64,000 nt of DNA from an uncultured Lachnospiraceae bacterium (GTDB taxonomy: Bacteria > Bacillota > Clostridia > Lachnospirales > Lachnospiraceae), in contig CAJTPO010000003.1 of assembly GCA_910578115.1 (NCBI GenBank), positions 62,001 to 126,000 on the forward strand, written 5' to 3'. Under the pieces are notes generated by a model. The model had not been told where the DNA came from, ran no database searches, and was given only the letters and a program-made list of their open reading frames with translations. How positions within the stretch are numbered: position 1 is the stretch's first letter; each line of letters starts with the position of its first letter. Shown piece after piece: positions 60,254 to 64,000 of the stretch. Position numbers and translations under genes: made by a program.

Positions 60254-60282
60254 AGTATATCCTGTTCTACCCCGGAAAGCAA
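60254..60282 (-). promoter_or_regulatory. Promoter of the 59337 gene
   Basis: Minus-strand TTGCTT (60282-60277), 17 bases, TATACT (60259-60254), about 90 bases before ATG 60158. Confidence 0.6.
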
Positions 60283-60373
60283 CTACTATCAGTTTCTGTC
60301 TTTATTTCCCGCCTCTTTGGGCACAGGCAAACTTTAACAGGATAAAAAAAGCCAGGCAGATTACCTTCGTGTG

Positions 60374-60402
60374 TTGAAACATTCATAAAATTCTCGTACA
60401 AT
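60374..60402 (+). promoter_or_regulatory. Promoter of the acetyltransferase gene
   Basis: TTGAAA (60374-60379), 17 bases, TACAAT (60397-60402). The leader to 60541 is about 130 bases. The rest of the gap 60159-60540 holds only the two divergent promoters and no further feature I can name. Confidence 0.55.
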
Positions 60403-60540
60403 AAAACAGAGAAATGTGAATATTGCCGGCCATGCCTGCAATATCCATAAATGCATAAAACTTGTCCCACGATAAAAACAACGGATTGCCCATGAAATGA
60501 ATAATCCTGAAATCAAACGCTGCCCCGGAGGTATAACCAA

Positions 60541-61152
60541 ATGAGCGAATGCAAAAATGAACTGGAAAAATGCATGGCAGGCGAATATTATAACTGCCAT
60601 GATGAGATCTTTCTGGAATATAAGACTCAGGCCAGAAAACTGCTGAAAGAATATCATGCTCTTGCCTATGAGCAGAAAGACGAAAAAACCGGTATCCTAA
60701 AGCAGTTATTTGGCAGCATCGGGACGAACGTATCCGTTGGCCTGCCTTTTATCTGCGATTATGGACGAAATATCCATCTGGGAAACAATGTATCCGTAAA
60801 CATGAACTGTACATTCGTAGACTGCAATACGATAACCATCGGAGACGATGTTCTGATCGCCTCCAATGTGCAGCTCTATACGGCGACGCATCCTGTAGAA
60901 CTGACTGACCGGCTGACTCCTGATTGGTGTCCCGGAACCGGACAATACTTCTGCCGCACTTATGCTCTGCCGATCCGCATCGGTAACGGCTGCTGGCTGG
61001 GCGGCGGCGTGATCGTCCTGCCCGGTGTGACCATCGGCGACGGCTCCGTGATCGGAGCCGGAAGCGTTGTGACAAAGGATATCCCGGCAAATTCTCTGGC
61101 CGTCGGTAATCCCTGCCGTGTGATCAGACAGATTAATCGAACAGATGTATGA
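60541..61152 (+). CDS. Sugar O-acetyltransferase (LacA/Maa type)
   Basis: 203 residues of left-handed beta-helix acetyltransferase. An N-terminal MAGEYYNCHDEIFLEYKTQARKLL (Mac domain) is followed by hexapeptide repeats (HLGNNVSVNMNCTFVDCNTITIGDDVLIASNVQLYTATHPV, with the active-site histidine in ATHPV) and GGGVIVLPGVTIGDGSVIGAGSVVTKDIPANSLAVGNP. It acetylates sugars or galactosides with acetyl-CoA. The 5-base spacing of GGAGGTATAACC to ATG is normal. Confidence 0.93.
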   Translation: MSECKNELEKCMAGEYYNCHDEIFLEYKTQARKLLKEYHALAYEQKDEKTGILKQLFGSIGTNVSVGLPFICDYGRNIHLGNNVSVNMNCTFVDCNTITIGDDVLIASNVQLYTATHPVELTDRLTPDWCPGTGQYFCRTYALPIRIGNGCWLGGGVIVLPGVTIGDGSVIGAGSVVTKDIPANSLAVGNPCRVIRQINRTDV

Positions 61153-61159
61153 ATACAGT

Positions 61160-61183
61160 GAAGCCGTCATTTCTGACGGCTTC
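61160..61183. terminator. Strong hairpin between convergent genes
   Basis: GAAGCCGTCA-TTTC-TGACGGCTTC is a perfect 10-bp stem with a tetraloop. A T-tract is missing on both sides, so it may end transcription only weakly or protect 3' ends. Confidence 0.5.
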
Positions 61184-61211
61184 TACCCAATCTTATAAAA
61201 TCTAAAATATC

Positions 61212-61700
61212 CTATTTCTGATTGATATAATTCACAAGCCCTTCCGCCGCAATGATCTTCTGCATGAATTCCGGAAATGCCTGTCCCTGATAAGTCGTGC
61301 CTTTGGTGACATCCGTGATCACACCGGTATCGAAATTCACCTCCACGGTATCGCCCGCCTCGATCGCCTGCGCCGCCTCCGGACACTCAATGATCGGCAG
61401 TCCGATGTTAATCGCATTCCGATAGAAAATCCTGGCAAAGGTTTCGGCGATGACACAGCTTACGCCGGCGGCCTTGATGGCGATCGGCGCGTGCTCTCTG
61501 GAGGAACCGCAGCCAAAATTTTTGGTAGCCACGATGATGTCCCCTTTACTCACCTTCTGTATAAATTCTTTGTCAATATCTTCCATACAATGTGTGGCCA
61601 GTTCTGCCGGATCGGAAGAATTCAAGTACCGTGCCGGAATGATCACGTCCGTATCCACATTGTCCCCGTATTTAAAAACAATCCCTTTCGCTGATTGCAT
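61212..61700 (-). CDS. leuD: 3-isopropylmalate dehydratase small subunit
   Basis: Swivelling subunit of the leucine-pathway isomerase. 162 residues: FKYGDNVDTDVIIPARYLN, GDIIVATKNFGCGSSREHAPIAIK and GLPIIECPEAAQAIEAGD. Archaeal/clostridial short type. CGGAGG precedes ATG 61700. It follows leuC after 105 bases, which include a 7-bp hairpin (61752-61771). Confidence 0.96.
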   Translation of the reverse strand: MQSAKGIVFKYGDNVDTDVIIPARYLNSSDPAELATHCMEDIDKEFIQKVSKGDIIVATKNFGCGSSREHAPIAIKAAGVSCVIAETFARIFYRNAINIGLPIIECPEAAQAIEAGDTVEVNFDTGVITDVTKGTTYQGQAFPEFMQKIIAAEGLVNYINQK

Positions 61701-61805
61701 GATCCTACCTCCGTTTTATATTCTTTATTCTGTCATTCTGTGTCTGCACCTTTATGTCTGTTTTGACATAAGCATCCATAACAGAGCTTTCTATCCCGCC
61801 ATCTG

Positions 61806-63071
61806 TCATGCAAGCCTGCAGGGACAGGAAATCTTTCCGGCCACTGCACTTGCCGCCGCTACCGCCGGACTGGCCAGATAAATCTCGGAATCAACATGGC
61901 CCATGCGGCCTACAAAATTACGGTTGGTGGTGGAGACACACCGCTCCCCTTCTGCCAGAATACCCATATAGCCACCGAGACAGGGCCCGCAGGTAGGCGT
62001 GCTCACGATTGCTCCGGCCTCGATAAAGGTCTTTAAAAGCCCCTCCTCCATCGCCTGTAGGTAGATCGCCTGCGTAGCCGGGATCACGATGCAGCGCATT
62101 CCCGAAGCCACGTGCCTGCCTTGAAGCACTTTGGCAGCGATCCGCAGATCGTCCAGCCTGCCGTTGGTACAGGAACCGATCACCACCTGGTCGATCGCGA
62201 TATCTTCCGTGATCTCATCAATGGTCTTCGTATTTTCCGGCAGATGCGGGAATGCAATGGTCGGCCGAAGCGTACTAAGATCAATGGTATACTCTTCATC
62301 GTACACGGCGTCCGCATCCGCTTCATAGATCTTATATTCTTTCGTGGAGTGCTCCTTCATGTAAGCCACCGCCAGCTCGTCTACAGGGAAGATACCGTTC
62401 TTGCCGCCCGCCTCGATGGCCATATTGGCAATCGTAAAACGGTCATCCATGGAAAGATTCCGGATGCCGTCTCCCACGAACTCCATGGATTTATACAGCG
62501 CACCGTCCACGCCGATCATGCCGATGATATGTAAGATCACATCCTTGCCGCTTACCCACTCTGCCGGTTTGCCGGTCAGATTGAAACGGATCGCCGACGG
62601 CACTTTAAACCAGGCCTTGCCCGTTGCCATGCCTGCCGCCATATCCGTACTGCCGACGCCCGTGGAGAAAGCTCCGAGTGCACCGTAAGTACAGGTGTGG
62701 GAATCCGCACCGATCACGACGTCTCCGGCCACCGTCAACCCTTTTTCAGGTAACAGCGCATGTTCGATTCCCATCTCGCCCACTTCAAAATAGTTGGTGA
62801 TCTCATTGCGCTTTGCAAACTCCCGCACACACTTACAGTGCTCCGCCGACTTAATGTCCTTGTTCGGCACAAAATGATCCGGCACAAGCGCGATCTTATC
62901 CTTGTGGAATACACCGTCCACGTTCATCTTCTCCATCTCCTTGATGGCTACCGGGCTGGTGATATCATTGCCCAGCACCAGATCAAGATCGGCCTCGATC
63001 AGCTGTCCCGCTTCCACATGATCCAGCCCCGCATGTGCCGCCAGAATTTTCTGTGTCATTGTCATTCCCAT
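61806..63071 (-). CDS. leuC: 3-isopropylmalate dehydratase large subunit
   Basis: 4Fe-4S aconitase-family subunit, 421 residues. Cluster cysteines in VVIGSCTNGR and TCGPCLGG; GADSHTCTYGALGAFSTGVGSTD is the family block. MTMTQKILAAHAG is the typical start; AAGGAG nine bases before ATG 63071 agrees. With leuD it isomerises 2- to 3-isopropylmalate. Confidence 0.96.
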   Translation of the reverse strand: MGMTMTQKILAAHAGLDHVEAGQLIEADLDLVLGNDITSPVAIKEMEKMNVDGVFHKDKIALVPDHFVPNKDIKSAEHCKCVREFAKRNEITNYFEVGEMGIEHALLPEKGLTVAGDVVIGADSHTCTYGALGAFSTGVGSTDMAAGMATGKAWFKVPSAIRFNLTGKPAEWVSGKDVILHIIGMIGVDGALYKSMEFVGDGIRNLSMDDRFTIANMAIEAGGKNGIFPVDELAVAYMKEHSTKEYKIYEADADAVYDEEYTIDLSTLRPTIAFPHLPENTKTIDEITEDIAIDQVVIGSCTNGRLDDLRIAAKVLQGRHVASGMRCIVIPATQAIYLQAMEEGLLKTFIEAGAIVSTPTCGPCLGGYMGILAEGERCVSTTNRNFVGRMGHVDSEIYLASPAVAAASAVAGKISCPCRLA

Positions 63072-63118
63072 ACTCCAGTTCTCCTTACCTGTTATTCTCA
63101 TACTGCTTTCTGCTCTTT

Positions 63119-63156
63119 GAAAACAGGGCTTATCCGGAAACCCCAGACAAGCCCTG
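63119..63156 (-). terminator. Terminator between TetR gene and leuC
   Basis: CAGGGCTT...AAGCCCTG with an inner TCTGG/CCGGA stem forms a nearly continuous 14-bp hairpin on the minus strand, followed by TTTTC. It lies only 48 bases before leuC, too close for a further promoter to be obvious, so readthrough may control leuC. Confidence 0.7.
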
Positions 63157-63159
63157 GTA

Positions 63160-63729
63160 TCAATTCATCTCTGCTATCACTTCATCCATGGAATGCGTCG
63201 TAATATACTCGAAAATATCCGCCACCTGTTCCGGTGTCAGACTCATATCCAACTTTGTCCACTGGATAACGACAAAAGCCATGGACTGTGCATAGTATTC
63301 CGCCACCATGCTGACTGTCAGACCTCTTTTTGCCAGCTTCTTCTCCCCGACCTTCTCATTAATGAAAGAAAAAAGAATTTCCATAATGAACTTCTTCGCG
63401 ATACTCTCACAGGAGTTCTGCCCTTCCAGACGGGTAACCTTCTTATAGAACTTCTTGTTCTGATGCATGTTGTGAAAGATCTGCACCATACTGTCTTTCA
63501 GATTCCCGGACCGCATAAGCGGAATGACCGGATCAAGCACCTCCGTGCGGATGATCCACTCCAGCAGTTCATATTTGTCCTGAAAATGATTGTAGAAAGT
63601 CGGGCGGATAACACCCGCCCTGTCTGTTATCTGCTTGATCGTTATCTTATCGATCGGCATCCTGAGCGCAAGATCCTTAAAGCTCTCTGCCAGCATCTGA
63701 TCCACATCGGTTTTGGACTGTGTATTCAT
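63160..63729 (-). CDS. TetR/AcrR-family regulator
   Basis: 189 residues: a TetR helix-turn-helix (about 10-57: IDKITIKQITDRAGVIRPTFYNHFQDKYELLEWII) and a helical ligand domain of the DhaS-like subgroup (FIMEILFSFINEKVGEKKLAKRGL). It lies between ilvC and leuC in the same direction, an unusual site for a TetR gene, which suggests control of the branched-chain genes or a chance insertion. Confidence 0.88.
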   Translation of the reverse strand: MNTQSKTDVDQMLAESFKDLALRMPIDKITIKQITDRAGVIRPTFYNHFQDKYELLEWIIRTEVLDPVIPLMRSGNLKDSMVQIFHNMHQNKKFYKKVTRLEGQNSCESIAKKFIMEILFSFINEKVGEKKLAKRGLTVSMVAEYYAQSMAFVVIQWTKLDMSLTPEQVADIFEYITTHSMDEVIAEMN

Positions 63730-63791
63730 CTTAGGCTCTCTTAACTGTCTGCTTCTACTTTAGAGGTAATGCCGGATGACACGGCATTCTT

Positions 63792-64000
63792 TTAGTTATT
63801 GATCAGCTTGTCTTCGCCGTTCCAGCTGTAAAGTTTCCTGATCTCTTCGCCGACGATCTCCGACGGATGTTCTGCAGCAAGCTTTCTCATCGCCTTAAAG
63901 TGTACCTGGCCGCCTGCGGAAGACATGTCAAGCAGGAAGTCTTTCGCAAAAGTACCGTCCTGGATATCCGACAGAATCTTCTTCATATTCGCCCTGGTCT
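63792..64000 (-). CDS. ilvC: Ketol-acid reductoisomerase, C-terminal part
   Basis: Only the last 69 codons are inside the window (the frame continues beyond 64000 with TRANMKKIL). The sequence MKKILSDIQDGTFAKDFLLD...HFKAMRKLAAEHPSEIVGEEIRKLY is the C-terminal knot region of class I KARI, which turns acetolactate into dihydroxyisovalerate. A small hairpin (AATGCCG/CGGCATT, 63762-63783) follows the stop. Confidence 0.9.
   Translation of the reverse strand, partial: TRANMKKILSDIQDGTFAKDFLLDMSSAGGQVHFKAMRKLAAEHPSEIVGEEIRKLYSWNGEDKLINN

Noticed and set aside
63072..63159. T-box leader before leuC
   Set aside because: Only 88 bases between tetR and leuC, no AGGGTGG-type T-box sequence; the structure there is a plain terminator.
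1..64000. tRNA, rRNA, tmRNA or RNase P genes
   Set aside because: No intergenic stretch shows a GTTCRAATC-type T arm with CCA-proximal acceptor stem or other known RNA core; all gaps over 150 bases were read.

Overview
The window looks like a chromosomal segment of a Lachnospiraceae-type clostridium. The base composition is close to even. Firmicute markers include an L27 with a cleavable N-terminal extension next to its protease Prp, short-form HisG with HisZ, RecU, SepF, YlbJ-like and RsfS/YqeK proteins, a LexA of exactly 205 residues divergent from a LysM protein (the lexA/yneA arrangement of Bacillus), and strong AGGAGG-type ribosome binding sites. No rRNA, tRNA or CRISPR array was recognised. 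The assignment to family is inference.

Layout. 1-3.2 kb (+): end of sepF, then aroB-lspA and an RluD-type pseudouridine synthase. 3.3-6.7 kb (+): an uncharacterised gene, the CstA peptide/pyruvate-type transporter and a cytidylate-kinase-like protein. 6.8-9.6 kb (-): a GNAT acetyltransferase, a tiny membrane protein, dtd and an AI-2E-family exporter. 9.7-13.4 kb: an SOS neighbourhood, with a TtcA-like/Xer operon, a LysM division-inhibitor-like gene divergent from lexA, and a DUF378 protein. 13.5-18.4 kb (-): rsfS, yqeK, nadD, yhbY, obgE, rpmA, prp and rplU. This block is part of a conserved clostridial order whose next members (rng, the DUF2344 protein and the TIGR03960 radical SAM protein) occur further on in the same order and strand but separated by two accessory blocks. 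18.5-24 kb holds a lipoprotein, MerR, GNAT, two Nudix hydrolases and an esterase. 25.5-31.2 kb holds a phosphoribosyltransferase, a GH112 galacto-N-biose phosphorylase with a divergent AraC regulator, a coiled-coil protein, YbjQ and MerR. 34-39 kb (-): hisZ-hisG-hisD and a HisF-like/HisI/HisE fusion. 39-45.4 kb (-): recU, two pseudouridine synthases, an SDR, YgiQ and a HAD phosphatase. 45.6-50 kb: a YlbJ-like protein, an amidase, a coiled-coil protein, coaD and rsmD. 50-54.4 kb (-): a type II topoisomerase pair. 54.5-60.2 kb (-): a hybrid histidine kinase, an unknown gene, a frameshifted AlbA/RecG-like gene and a hypothetical gene. 60.5-64 kb: a sugar O-acetyltransferase, leuD, leuC, a TetR regulator and the end of ilvC.

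The most unusual signals are non-coding. (1) A 78-bp repeat carrying three consecutive hairpins is present four times in tandem at 15561-15871 and once at 7763. It sits inside a palindromic element whose apparently empty counterpart lies at 49342. (2) LexA-box-like sites lie between the -35 and -10 elements of both the LysM gene and the TtcA-like/Xer operon. (3) Two MerR genes have 19-bp promoter spacers containing dyads. (4) The gnpA/araC promoters carry dyads at operator positions. Among proteins, the HisF-like/HisI/HisE fusion has lost both catalytic aspartates of HisF, and the AlbA-type gene is broken by two frameshifts. All promoter and terminator calls are pattern matches read by eye.
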